Shown: positions 9,843 through 20,400 of the stretch, piece after piece
Position numbering within the stretch: position 1 is the stretch's first letter
How the letters are laid out: each line of letters begins with the position of its first letter
Assembly (NCBI RefSeq): GCF_945605565.1
Contig: NZ_OX216966.1
Location: forward strand, 1,609,501 to 1,673,500
DNA length: 64,000 bases
Reading direction: 5' to 3'
Source: Paenibacillus dendritiformis
GTDB taxonomy: Bacteria > Bacillota > Bacilli > Paenibacillales > Paenibacillaceae
Made by a program: the position numbers and the translations under genes
Notes under the pieces: model-generated
The model's input: the letters and a program-made list of their open reading frames with translations, nothing else
Databases searched by the model: none
What the model was told of the DNA's origin: nothing

Positions 9843-9905
9843 CTCTTTTAAAGGGAGTCCCGTGAGGCTTCAAAAGAGAATGGAAAAGTCTTATGTAATC
9901 CATTC
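9843..9905 (+). promoter_or_regulatory. Second PyrR-binding loop next to the start of the MFS gene
   Basis: AGTCCCGTGAGGCT (9856-9869) again matches ARUCCNGNGAGGYU at every position. It sits on a lower stem CTCTTTT (9843-9849) pairing AAAAGAG (9872-9878). A further hairpin, GAATGGA (9878-9884) with TCCATTC (9899-9905), could compete with that stem. No T-run follows, so it is not a terminator. The ribosome site (9938-9942) is only about 35 bases further on, so a translational or accessory role is possible. Confidence 0.6.
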
Positions 9906-9951
9906 CCTCAAACACACTAAAAGATCAACAAGAAACTGGAGGAACGTTAGA

Positions 9952-11166
9952 ATGGATTATCGTAAGAAAACAGTGGCAGCTTCAGTAGCTGGTTTAACGT
10001 TGGAAGGAATGGACATTATGTTTATTTCCTTTGCGATGACAATGATTATTTCGGAATTTAACATTGATTTCGCAACGGGTGGACTGATTTCTTCTATAAC
10101 GAATATTGGCATGCTGCTAGGCGGTATTATTTTTGGGGTTTTAGCTGATAAGTATGGGCGGGTAAAAGTGTTTACGTATACCGTCTTGTTGTTTGCAATT
10201 GGGACGGCTTTAACTGGATTAGCAACGAATATTGAACAAGTTTATATTTTCAGATTTATCGCAGGTCTTGGCGCAGGGGGAGAATATGGAATTGGCATGG
10301 CTCTCGTTGCCGAGGCTTGGCCGAAGAATAAACAAGGAAGAGCTTCCGCATATGTTAGTGCAGGCGCCCAGTACGGGGTTATTTTAGCAGCGTTACTAAG
10401 TGCTGTTATTCTACCGTTCTTGGGATGGAGAGCTTTATTCTTTGTTGGCGTGGTACCTGTCATTTTCGCCTTTATTGTGCGAAAGAATCTTGAAGAGTCT
10501 CCGGAATGGCTGGCTTCCCAGAAAAATAAAGAAATCAACAGGCAACCTGAAAAAGGCAAGCTGGCTCAGCTATTTGAAACGCCTAGAACAACGATGACGA
10601 CAATTTCCTTGATTATTATGGCAACGGTGCAAATTGCCGGCTACAATGGTTTAATGATTTGGCTGCCATCCATGCTGCAGAAATCGCAAGGTTTATCCGT
10701 TTCAAGCTCTGCTCTTTGGACCATTAGTACAGCGGTTGGCATGATTATTGGGATGCTAACGTTCGGTCTGTTTATGGACCGATTTGGTGCAAAGCGTGCT
10801 TTTGGCATCTTCTTGCTTGCCTCTGCGTGTGCTGTGTTTTTATACTCCTATGCTGCCGGAAGTGTCGCTATTTTAATCGGTGGCGCGATTGTCGGATTCT
10901 TCTCGAATGGCATGTTTGCCGGGTATGGAGCTTTAATTAGCAGCTTCTATCCTGTGCAAATTCGAAGTACAGCGACAAACACAATTTTTAACTTCGGTAG
11001 AGCAATTGGAGGATTTTCACCAATCTTTGTCGGCTATATTCTTCAAAGTTATGATATGACGGTCGCAATGATCTACTTAGCTGCCTTATACTGCATTTCC
11101 CTTATCGTCATGTTGACTCTACAAAAAGAGTCAAGTGAGGCTTTGCAACCCGTTGAAGTTAAATAA
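9952..11166 (+). CDS. MFS transporter, AAHS (aromatic acid/H+ symporter)-like, PyrR-controlled
   Basis: A 404-residue transporter with about 12 membrane segments. MFS motif A is 'GVLADKYGRVK' between helices 2 and 3, followed by the 'RFIAGLGAGGEYGIG' motif typical of the sugar/aromatic-acid branch and 'YPVQIRSTATNTIFNFGR' in the C-terminal half. ATG 9952 follows GGAGG (9938-9942). The in-frame extension to 9802 would translate the terminator hairpin and is rejected. The sequence family suggests organic anion uptake. The PyrR-type leader suggests the cargo is a pyrimidine-related compound such as orotate, uracil or a nucleoside; this is inference, and orotate would suit an aromatic-acid carrier. 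Confidence 0.85.
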   Translation: MDYRKKTVAASVAGLTLEGMDIMFISFAMTMIISEFNIDFATGGLISSITNIGMLLGGIIFGVLADKYGRVKVFTYTVLLFAIGTALTGLATNIEQVYIFRFIAGLGAGGEYGIGMALVAEAWPKNKQGRASAYVSAGAQYGVILAALLSAVILPFLGWRALFFVGVVPVIFAFIVRKNLEESPEWLASQKNKEINRQPEKGKLAQLFETPRTTMTTISLIIMATVQIAGYNGLMIWLPSMLQKSQGLSVSSSALWTISTAVGMIIGMLTFGLFMDRFGAKRAFGIFLLASACAVFLYSYAAGSVAILIGGAIVGFFSNGMFAGYGALISSFYPVQIRSTATNTIFNFGRAIGGFSPIFVGYILQSYDMTVAMIYLAALYCISLIVMLTLQKESSEALQPVEVK

Positions 11167-11181
11167 GCGTAGAGCGTTAAA

Positions 11182-11235
11182 AAAGAGTAGCATTAATCCT
11201 TAGAACTTGGATTATCATGTTACTCTTTCTTTTTA
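11182..11235 (+). terminator. Rho-independent terminator after the MFS gene
   Basis: A long imperfect stem (AAGAGTA... at 11183 pairing ...TACTCTT ending 11228) is followed by CTTTTT. Confidence 0.8.
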
Positions 11236-11329
11236 AATTGCTAAGTGATAACCTGTCGGCTCTTGCGAGAAAGATATAACTGCTCAAGTTGCTTATCGAT
11301 ATATTCTATTTTCAGTAGGGGAGTTAATC

Positions 11330-11470
11330 ATGGAAATAAGAAAAAGGCTTAGCAGTCAGCTAGAAGGACATAATAGGGTGGAACGTACATCGAATATGAT
11401 GAGAGGGATTCAAACCGTTTATAAAGAAATTAGCTTTCAGGATTTGCAAACATCTTGCTTTTATAAGTAA
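11330..11470 (+). CDS. Small hypothetical ORF (46 aa)
   Basis: ATG 11330 lies 7 bases after GGGGAG and opens a 46-codon frame rich in charged residues, ending in 'QTSCFYK'. No family is recognised. It could be a real small protein or the start of a decayed gene. The rest of 11236-11598 shows nothing else. Confidence 0.25.
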   Translation: MEIRKRLSSQLEGHNRVERTSNMMRGIQTVYKEISFQDLQTSCFYK

Positions 11471-11598
11471 TGTAAATACTTAGACAACAAATACAATCAG
11501 AATGCAATTTGTACACGAAGACTATTATAAACACTCACATATAGTCGGCGCTCTAAAAGAAGACGAAAAATAAAAGGAAGATAGGATGTGGAACTTAC

Positions 11599-12132
11599 AT
11601 GTACAACCATTCTAAAGGGAAAAATAATAGATTTCTGAATCAGGATATTTGTTTTGAGGATTCTTGGAAGGAGATATCAGTCTCCCAAATAAATGAAGTT
11701 GTATCTGATGAGTTTCCGGGAAAAAAAGATTTTATCGCGTTTTACCTTGCTAATAATGGTGGGGTTTTTACTAAAGGGGCATATATTTACCCTGATCATT
11801 TTTATGAAATATCAAACAAGGATTATTTATCGATAGAGATTGGGAGTTTTTTTCATATTCCGTTAATCGAAGATGAGGATGATTCCTATTACACAATGTC
11901 TATTGAAAGAGCAAAAGATAGAAGGGCAGATTATTCTGAGGATTTTGATCATTTCATTCTATTCCATATCCCTTTTGCTGACAATCATGCGGATAATGAT
12001 TTTTGGATTGATATCCAAACCGGGGAAATTAAATATATGGATTACGAAGAAAGTTACGACCCTGATGATGCAATAGTTGTAGCACCTTCATTCTTGGAAT
12101 TTTGCAAGCACATTCAGGCAAATCGTAGGTAA
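11599..12132 (+). CDS. SMI1/KNR4 (SUKH) family protein
   Basis: A 177-residue acidic protein with the SUKH fold pattern. It opens with 'SVSQINEVVSDEFPGKKDFIAFYLANNGG' (helix plus the conserved 'NGG' turn), then 'FHIPLIEDEDD', 'LFHIPFADNHADNDFWIDI', and a final 'APSFLEFCKHI' helix. SUKH proteins are common immunity proteins against polymorphic and contact-dependent toxins. No toxin gene is adjacent, so this is an orphan immunity candidate. A GGAAGATAGGA site precedes the ATG. Confidence 0.8.
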   Translation: MYNHSKGKNNRFLNQDICFEDSWKEISVSQINEVVSDEFPGKKDFIAFYLANNGGVFTKGAYIYPDHFYEISNKDYLSIEIGSFFHIPLIEDEDDSYYTMSIERAKDRRADYSEDFDHFILFHIPFADNHADNDFWIDIQTGEIKYMDYEESYDPDDAIVVAPSFLEFCKHIQANRR

Positions 12133-12205
12133 TAGATGATGTTATCATTCTATGTTTCGCAAAATGATTCAGATACATATGACAGACAAGTACGGACGAA
12201 AATGC

Positions 12206-12229
12206 AAAGAGGGGCCGGTGCCCCTCTTT
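12206..12229 (-). terminator. Terminator of the scf operon
   Basis: A 9-bp perfect stem (AAAGAGGGG 12206-12214 with CCCCTCTTT 12221-12229) just past the scfB stop at 12236. The T-rich side downstream on the minus strand is short (GCATTTT). It may work in both directions. Confidence 0.65.
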
Positions 12230-12235
12230 CATCTA

Positions 12236-13615
12236 CTACATCTGATTCTCTTCCATCGCTCTGATCGACTCCGCAACCTTCGCCATCATGGAACATTCAA
12301 TCCGTTTCCGGAAAACATCACAACTAAACTCGTAGGTTCCGTTGATGGAGCCCGTCGCATGCAGGGCATTGGCGGGACAGCCGCCGCTGCAGTAGAGTTT
12401 AGCCCAGCAATCCTTGCACTCCGGCTTCGTGTAGCAGTTGCTCTCTTTAAATTGGCACTGCAGCTCAGGCCGCGTGATGCCATCCCAGATGTTCCCCATG
12501 CTGTACGCTTCATCCCCGACAAACTGGTGGCATGGGAACAGTTCGCCCCATGGCGTGACAGCGAGGTATTCTGTGCCTGATCCGCAGCCTGTTATTCTCT
12601 TCTGGATGCAAGGACCTTCCGAGAGATCAAGCATGTAATGATAGAAAGTAAACCCTCTGCCTTGTTCGCTGCGCTTAATCATTTCCTTGGCGAGAATTTC
12701 GTATTGATTGTAAATTTCCGGGAGATCGTTCTCGGTAAGCGCATAGGGCTCCCGTGGATCACAGATGACAGGTTCCATCGAGATTTTGTCAAAACCAAGA
12801 TCTGCGATATGGAATATGTCATTGGTGAAATCGACATTGTTCCGCGTATATGTTCCCCGTACATAGTATTCCTGGTCTCCGCGCTTTTGGATGAATTCCT
12901 GGAATTTCGGCACGATAGAATCATAACTGCCTTTGCCGGTAACGGTTGTGCGCAGCCGATCATGAACCTCTTTTCTTCCATCCAAGCTTAAGACGACATT
13001 GTACATTTCCTGATTTAAAAAATCGGTGACCTCATCGTTTAGCAGCATGCCGTTCGTTGTGAAGGTGAAGCGGAATTTTTTCTTCCATTCCTTTTCCTTG
13101 CTTCGTGCGTACTTTACAATCTCTTTGACGACTTTCCAAGCCATAAGCGGCTCTCCGCCGAAGAAGTCGATGTCCAGGTTACGGTGATGGCCCGAATTTT
13201 CGAGGAGGTAATCGATAGCTCTTTGTCCAACCTCTACGCTCATAATTGCTCGATCGCCATTGTACTTCCCTTGGCTGGCGAAGCAATATTCGCATGACAG
13301 ATTGCAGGTATGCGCGACATTGAGACAGAGCGCTTTCACATACGTTTTTCGTTTTTTTAAATCCATGGACAGCTCCTCATACGCATCCTCTGTAAAGAGC
13401 TGCCCATTGCTTTTAAGTTCCTCGACCTCTGAGATGGTCTCACGAATGCATTCCTCAGAGAAATGTTTTTCCTTCATTATCGTCAGGATTTGTTCGGGTG
13501 TTGCGTGCTCATAAAGCGCAATGATCTCATACGCCAGGTCATCAACAACATGCACTGAGCCACTATAGGTGTCGATCACGATGTTGTATCCGTTCAGTTG
13601 ATATTGATGAATCAT
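12236..13615 (-). CDS. scfB: SCIFF-system radical SAM peptide maturase (thioether maturase)
   Basis: A 459-residue radical SAM/SPASM protein. The first ~90 residues ('MIHQYQLNGYNIV', 'GSVHVVDDLAYE') match the peptide-recognition start typical of SCIFF maturases. The radical SAM cluster motif 'CNLSCEYC' has its cysteines at 104, 108 and 111, and 'FFGGEPL' and 'LSLDG' follow. The C-terminal SPASM region has many cysteines ('CIQKRITGCGSG', 'LFPCHQF', 'CYTKPECKDCWAKLYCSGGC'). By family (CteB) it forms Cys-to-Thr thioether bridges in the ScfA peptide. ATG 13615 is preferred: AAGGAG lies 13 bases before it, while TTG 13627 is only 1 base from that site. The precursor gene lies 95 bases upstream. 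Confidence 0.92.
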   Translation of the reverse strand: MIHQYQLNGYNIVIDTYSGSVHVVDDLAYEIIALYEHATPEQILTIMKEKHFSEECIRETISEVEELKSNGQLFTEDAYEELSMDLKKRKTYVKALCLNVAHTCNLSCEYCFASQGKYNGDRAIMSVEVGQRAIDYLLENSGHHRNLDIDFFGGEPLMAWKVVKEIVKYARSKEKEWKKKFRFTFTTNGMLLNDEVTDFLNQEMYNVVLSLDGRKEVHDRLRTTVTGKGSYDSIVPKFQEFIQKRGDQEYYVRGTYTRNNVDFTNDIFHIADLGFDKISMEPVICDPREPYALTENDLPEIYNQYEILAKEMIKRSEQGRGFTFYHYMLDLSEGPCIQKRITGCGSGTEYLAVTPWGELFPCHQFVGDEAYSMGNIWDGITRPELQCQFKESNCYTKPECKDCWAKLYCSGGCPANALHATGSINGTYEFSCDVFRKRIECSMMAKVAESIRAMEENQM

Positions 13616-13675
13616 ACTGCGAATCAAGCTCCTTTTTGCCTACAAATTGCAACGGCTCTCCAGCATAAACAACTT

Positions 13676-13696
13676 CGCCGTCCTTGCAGGACGGCG
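13676..13696 (-). promoter_or_regulatory. Hairpin between scfA and scfB
   Basis: An 8-bp GC-rich perfect stem (13676-13683 with 13689-13696) with a 5-base loop, in the 95-base gap between precursor and maturase. With no proper T-run it may act as a partial terminator or RNA-stability element, letting the peptide be made in excess over the enzyme. Confidence 0.6.
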
Positions 13697-13710
13697 GTGA
13701 GTTTCACATT

Positions 13711-13860
13711 CTATTTGTTCATTGCGTTTTCACAACGCTGGTTGGCCACGCCACAGGAAGTCTTGCAAGCAGACTGGCAAGATGTCTGGCAAGCGCCGCA
13801 TCCGCCGTGCTTTACAGTGTCCATCAGTTTGCGTGTACTCAGTGTTACAATTCTTTTCAT
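13711..13860 (-). CDS. scfA: SCIFF ribosomal peptide precursor (six cysteines in forty-five residues)
   Basis: A 49-codon minus-strand gene with an ATG at 13860-13858 and a TAG at 13713-13711, preceded by GAGGAG. The peptide begins 'MKRIVTLS', has a leader of about 20 residues, and then six cysteines at 21, 24, 28, 32, 36 and 43 ('GGCGACQTSCQSACKTSC' and 'NQRCENAMNK'). Length, Cys spacing and the adjacent maturase match the SCIFF family exactly. The product is expected to receive thioether crosslinks from ScfB. Neither an export transporter nor a leader peptidase is visible nearby. Confidence 0.93.
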   Translation of the reverse strand: MKRIVTLSTRKLMDTVKHGGCGACQTSCQSACKTSCGVANQRCENAMNK

Positions 13861-14433
13861 GATGAATAACTCCTCTGCCATTTCATTAGTTTACCTTGCT
13901 GCGTTGAACTATCGTAGCAACAACTTTGGATGCATATCAATCAAAAAGGTCACACCTAAACGTACCGTCAGCAATCCACACATGTGGAGCACCTAATATT
14001 GATGGTTGGCATCACCTCTTGCCCCTATCCGCTACGAGTTCGGATGCTCGGTTATTTCGCTAACTCGTTTCCAATTTTCCTAAATAAGTCTGGGCGGAAG
14101 ATGAGTTACTATTGTCGAGTGGTTGTATAAGTTTTGTATAGGTCGTGCTAGTAAAATAGTGAAATACGCTGTCTAAACTTGATGAATTCTGTAATTTTTT
14201 CAGGATTTGATGGCGAAAAATGGTCGAGGTGAGGAGGGAGGAAAGTTATAAGCATTGATCAATCGCCTGCACACCCACGGAGCTTGCTCGGTCATCTCGA
14301 ACTCCGCAAGATTTCGAAGATGTGAAGGGTCGCTGGGTCAAGCAAATAGCATATGTCTATTCGCTTGTGCATGATATTGGGCAGATGATCTTGTTATCGA
14401 CAAAAACTTCGGAAAATGGGGGAGAATTTTGCA
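13861..14433. other. Divergent intergenic region, scfA / surface protein gene
   Basis: 573 bases between the minus-strand scf operon and the plus-strand surface-protein gene. Both promoters must lie here, but I see no confident -35/-10 pair. A weak hairpin is present (CGGAG 14277 with CTCCG ending about 14305). No riboswitch class I know (including cyclic-di-GMP types) could be matched. The only clear element is the GGGGGAG ribosome site at 14418-14424. Confidence 0.4.
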
Positions 14434-17400
14434 ATGAAGCGAAAACGCAGTATAAGCAAATCTATGCTGTCTTTCTGCCTAGCGGTTTTGCTTATTTTGC
14501 AATCGGTGACGTTCTCTGCTCCTGCATATGCGGAGAGCGCGCAAGTCGATTCCGGGACGGAAACAGTCAGCGAGACTGGCTCACCGACCGCGACAGAACC
14601 GTCGGTAACTGAGGCAGTGTATGATACGCCGGCCAGCTTCGCGGCGATGGTTTTAGGTCCATCGGACAAAACAACGGTGTTTATGGGAGCGAATTCAACC
14701 TTTCCGCTGGAGGTGAAGCAGGGAACTCCCCTTGCTGTTATTGAGCCTGGCGGGACTATCCAGGGCAGACAGCCATTCACGCTCATGTCGGAAGGCCTCA
14801 AGGTGCCAGTGAATGGTGATGACGATGATCCGACGAATGCGAATCCAGCCCTATACATTCAGAAGGGTGACTGGATCGAACTCAGACGGGATGACTACTT
14901 CAAGGAAGTGGTGTTGCCAACAGCTACCAAAACCTTGATGGCAGCAACTGATTATGGCCCGAAACAGCTTGGCACGGCCTATTTCACCCCGAATAGCATC
15001 AAGATTGTGTTTAATGGCGACGATGGCTTTTTCAATGGTGTGGGAACAGGGGTTACCTTCGGCTTTGAAACCACCGCCAATTCGGATGTAACGGGTATAG
15101 AGCATGGCGATTCAAAGCCTATCTCCATTTTCGGGGGAGCGTACCAGCTAAAAAACCCGGACGTTACGCCCGATTACAGCATCACATTGAGTTCGACCGG
15201 AATGATCAGGTGGGATCAGTATGGCTATCGCGGTATTCAACCCGCACAGTTTGTTGAGGGTGCGGTTACCTGGCAGTCAACCGTCTCTGCTTTCGATAAG
15301 TTTGATAAAACACTCAAGCTACCGCTCGACGGGACGAAGTTTTTTACGGACCCTGCATCTTATAATACCGGCTTTGGCAATGTCCGCGGTATCTATGTGC
15401 ATGGTTCCTTCAAGGTCAACGACATAGCGGTAGAACCGAATATCGACGCCGACGGTAAGCTGAGCTACATCTTCCCGTCGGGTACCGGTATAGAGCCGAA
15501 GGTTGAGTTTAAGACGTGGATCCCAAAGGAAGCTTACTATTACGAGTACAAGAATCCACCGGGGAATCTTGGCCGCAGCTATCGGGACATGAATGGAAAA
15601 GTGCAATTAAAGCAGAGCGATGACACTGTTTTAGTGAGTGCAGGTCAAGAGATTTCCTTTGCACCCGACTGGATTCAAGCATCCGGCGTGTATGACCATG
15701 CAAATGAAACCATCACATGGACTACTGATGTCAACTGGTACAACAAGAAGGGACTAAAAAACCTTACCATTAGAGATGTGCTGCCCGCGGGTCTTGAGTT
15801 CGTGTCAGCGACATATCAGACATGGGAGGACGGAGTGGCATCTGAAGTAAGACCGATTACCCCGGATGAAAACAGCGTTTACTTCTTCGGCGATGTAAAC
15901 GGTAAGGTTCAGCTGGTGATTAAGTCCAAAGTGAAAAGCGGCTCTAGCTTTACTAACATACCCCGGGCCAACTGGGATTTGGATACGAAGGACGTAAACG
16001 GAAACTTCATACAGAACAACGATGTTACAACCGGTACAAGACCCAACGCGGTAACTGACGAGGCAATCATCACCGTCGGGGCGCACACGTTCACAAAAGC
16101 AGGCTCTATCTCGATGGAGGATTTCAACCTAGGCGGCATCACATGGACCGTCAACCTAACGCCACAGTATGCCCTGCCAAATGCGGTGGTATACGATGTG
16201 CTGGTGCATGGCGGAGATCTGAACGTCTTGAACGACGCGGTGGATGAAACCGGCGAGGTGAGCGCGGAAACGATTGCGAAAATCAAAGAAAATGCTAATA
16301 CTGCGCAGCTTTGGAAGAAGTACCACAAGAATACTCTCAAGAGCGCGAACGGCTTGACCTTGAAGCATATTCCTTTGACCGTGAACGGTGAAGTGGTGGC
16401 GGATTTGATCAAGGTGACCGGATACACCACCGACCGAGCTGCATCCTTCAGCTTCCGTGCACTGGAGACCAACACGGACGTTCTCTTCAGGCAGGATAAT
16501 AACGCAGAGAAAACACGCTGGAATCGGGCTTTGCTCTTTGACGGCGAAACCGTAAAACAAGCGCAAAACAGTGTCAACCTTCACCTGCGTATGCTGAACA
16601 AGGATATGCTTACGGCATCCTATCCTATTAAGAAGGACGGGACGGCTGACACATGGTATACCCCGAACGACGTTCACCGCTATATCGGTTATGACGGCTC
16701 ATCAAGCGGCGACGAATACACCTTGGCTGGTTATGACCGGGCGACCAAGACCGTCACCTTCCGCCTAGGGGTAAATATGCCGGGGTACAACACGGTCGAG
16801 ATGGCAAAGGAAGGCGGCAATCGGGTGATCAGCGACATTAAGCTGGTGGACACCCTGCCTGAGGGCTGGGAGTTCGTTCCGTTTTCCGAGGGGAAGGATT
16901 TTGAGCTTTATAAGGGCTATTCGGACAATGGCAGCGGCACCGGCTATGGGGCTCGAAACAACGCCAGGGCCATCATCGAGTCGAACGACCCTGCTCATGT
17001 GGTGAGTTTCTCTCATAGCGGCAACGTAGGCACCTTCACCTTCTCCAAGTTGGAAAGCCCTTATGTCATTCTGGTGAAGGCAAGACCTTCCAATGAAGCT
17101 CTGGAAAAATACCTGGAGGAATACACCACTAACGGTACAGACAGGCAGGTGCTGTATAACAAAGCCGACCTGCATATGACATGGGGCGGAGTGGAAAAGG
17201 TGGTAACCGAGCAGCGCAAGGTCATTGTGCCGATTCAGGCGCTGGGCAAGTCGGTAACTAAGCCGGTTCCAGGGGTGCTGGAATGGACGGTGAACTATAC
17301 CCCGCCATTCAACATGGAGCAGGGCGTTTATTTACAGGATACTCTAGGTGCAGGCATGAATCTGCGCTATGATGAAAACGGAAAGCTTGTGCTAATAGCT

Positions 17401-20400
17401 CCCAGCATGGCGGTTTATCGTGCCAAGCTGACTGCGAGCGGTGCTCTGGAGCGGGACGGTGCAGCACTGAATCTCAGTGACCCGAATTGTGAAGTTCAGG
17501 TGGAAGCCGAACCGGGCGCGGGCGGCACGACAGTTCTGAAATTCAAAATGAACGACCCGAATAAGTTTTACCAGTTTGTGTACCAAACAGAGGTTGATCC
17601 TTCTAAAGCGAAAGCTGGCGACAAAATGGGCAACGAGGTAAAGCTGACGGGCGATGATAAGCTGAAATCTATCGGCGCCAAAAGTGAGAGCACGCTGGAC
17701 AGTTCTGACGTAGCCGGCAGTTCAAACACCAATGCTCTGCTGCCGCTGAAAAAGGTGGACCCTGACGGTAATCCGCTGCAAGGCGTAGAGTTTACGCTAT
17801 ATAACAAAGACGGCGGAGCGCAAGCTGCTAGTGGAAAAACCGGCAAGGACGGCAAGCTCAATTTGCTCTTTCCGAATCCAGGCTATTATGAGCTGAAGGA
17901 AACCTATATTGACACAACGACATGGTTGCCGACTACAAGAATTTATCAGGTGTATGTAGGTAACACACCCGGGAAGCCCATCTGGGTAGACGGCGTAAAA
18001 GTAACCTCTGATAATCCGCTGATCGTGCCAACTCCTATTGCCGGCAAGCTGACGATCAGGAATACGGTGGCAGGCAACGGCGGCGATCAGAATAAGGAAT
18101 TTGTGTTCACCATCACCTTTGAGGGTGAGGGCAAGGGTGACAGTTATCCTTATATCAAGCCAGATGGCACGAATGGAATGATCAAAAACGGCGATAAGAT
18201 CCAGCTGAAGCATGGACAAACTGCTGTCATTCCGAAACTACCCAAGGATCTGGTCTATACCGTAACCGAAAATGATTACTCGGCGGTCGGCTATAGCACT
18301 GACCCGGCGAAGGGAATTCATACCGGCACGATCGTTGGGAATGGCGACCACAAGGCACCGTTCGTCAACACTCGGATGGTATACGGCCGTCTGCTGATCG
18401 GTAATACAGTGACCGGTAACGGCGGCGACAAACATAAGGAGTTTACCTACAAAGTCAACTTCACAGGTCCATATGGCGCAGGAGATGAGTATACCTATAC
18501 CAAGTCGAACAGTGGTACAAGTGGTACAGGAACGATCATATCCGGCGGGACTATCACGCTCAAGCACGGCGAGACGGTCACTGTGGATAAGCTGCCCGAG
18601 GGACTTACTTACACCGTCGAGCAGACAGCTTACACTAGCGAGGACTACGTTACCACCCCGGCGGAGCTGACACTTACAGGCAGCATCGTGCAGGCGACAA
18701 CTGCCGAAGCCAAGTTCGTCAATCATAGAGATTTGCCTGGCGGTCTGTTGATCAGAAATACGGTGACAGGCAACGGCGGCGATGTGAACAAGGAATTTGA
18801 GTACACCGTCACCTTCACCGGAGCAGGCGCAAACAGAACGTATACCTATACTAAGCCTGACGGTACTACAGGAACGATCCAATCGGGAGACAGGCTCCTG
18901 CTCAAGCACGGACAGACGGTTACCATTGTGGGCATCCCCAAAGACTCGTTCTATATCGTAACCGAAGCGGATTATACATCGGACGGGTATACGACCGACC
19001 CGGAGAGCCGGGAGTATACAGGCAATATCAAGGAGGATGAAATCGCCCAGGCTCCTTTTGTGAATGCCAGATACCTTCCGGGTACGCTTGCCTTAGAACC
19101 AAAAACTGCGAAGGTGCCTGGGGACGGCAAGACTCCCTCCGAGTTGACAGCCACTCTCACGGGAACGGATGGCAACCCGGTAGAGGGCAAGGAGATTGTG
19201 TTTAAGCTGGAGGATGGTACGGTAATAGGAACGGCGATTACCGACGAAGACGGCAAGGCAAAGATTCACTATACGCCGCCGAAGTTGAGTGATACAACGC
19301 CGAAGGAGTACGAGATCACTGCAACCACCACAGCCACCAGTCCATCGGGTGTGCCATACAACGAGGATAAGGCAATTGTAATCGCTATGCCGGCGGCGCT
19401 TACGGGTGTTCTGCGGGACAATAATACTGGATTGGTCATTCCCAATGCGGTCATTATCGTGAAGAACGTGAAGACCGGTGAGGAGCAAACGATCACCACT
19501 GATTCGGAAGGGAAATACTACCATCCGGTTCAGCGGGATGAAGAGTATACCATTACTTACATTAAAATGGTTGACATTGACGGAATACCAACGCCTGTTC
19601 CATTCACACAAAAGGCATACATTGAGGGCACCAACCCGACAACGGAGGGTAACCTGATTCCGGCAGAAATCACTGCGGTAGGTATCGTGCTCTTCAAGCA
19701 GCCCGATGGGAAGACTTCGCTCCTTAACAATGCCTTTGCCGGCAAGCTGCACGTCTACTTGAAGGATGAGAACGGCAGCTATATTTCGGAGAACGGCGTT
19801 CCGAAAGCATTCCCTTTGCAAAACAATGGCACATTCTCTGCGGCAGGGCTGTCCACAGGTAAGTATACGATGGAAGTACGTTATGAATTTGAGCAGGGCA
19901 AAGAACTGACGCTTATTCGGGATGCGAAGCTGGACGTGAAAGCGAACGGTGAATTGAATATTTCGCAGGAGCTCGTTGACCCGTATGGCATCATTACGGA
20001 CGCAACCACTGGCGCAACCATCGAAGGCGCTGAAGTGACGCTGTATTATGCGGATACCCCGAGGAATATAGCGAACGGTCTCGTTCCGGGCACGAAAGTA
20101 ACGTTGCCTGTGATTCCGGGCTTTGCTCCGAATGATAACGCCAGCCCAAGCCAGAAGAGCGACGCAAACGGAGCATATGCATATATGGTGTTCCCGGACA
20201 CGGATTATCATCTGGTTGTAACCAAAGCCGGGTATGTGACACATACGAGCGCAACCATCTCGGTCGGAAGCGACATCGTACGCTACGATGTACAGTTGAC
20301 GCCGACGAGTGGTTCCGGCAACGGCAACAACGGAACCGGCAACGGCAATACCGGAACCGGCAACGACAATACCGGAACCGGCAACGGCAATACCGGAACC

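Noticed and set aside
9802..9951. N-terminal extension of the MFS transporter frame
   Set aside because: It would translate the attenuator terminator and the second PyrR loop; the AGGAGG-like site fits ATG 9952.
12152..12580. Plus-strand frames opposite scfB (for example 12152-12580 and 12638-12991)
   Set aside because: They are antisense to a well-supported radical SAM gene and show no domain pattern.
14044..14433. A possible riboswitch upstream of the giant surface-protein gene
   Set aside because: The long leader and a weak hairpin invite the idea, but no conserved core of the cyclic-di-GMP, cyclic-di-AMP or other classes could be matched.
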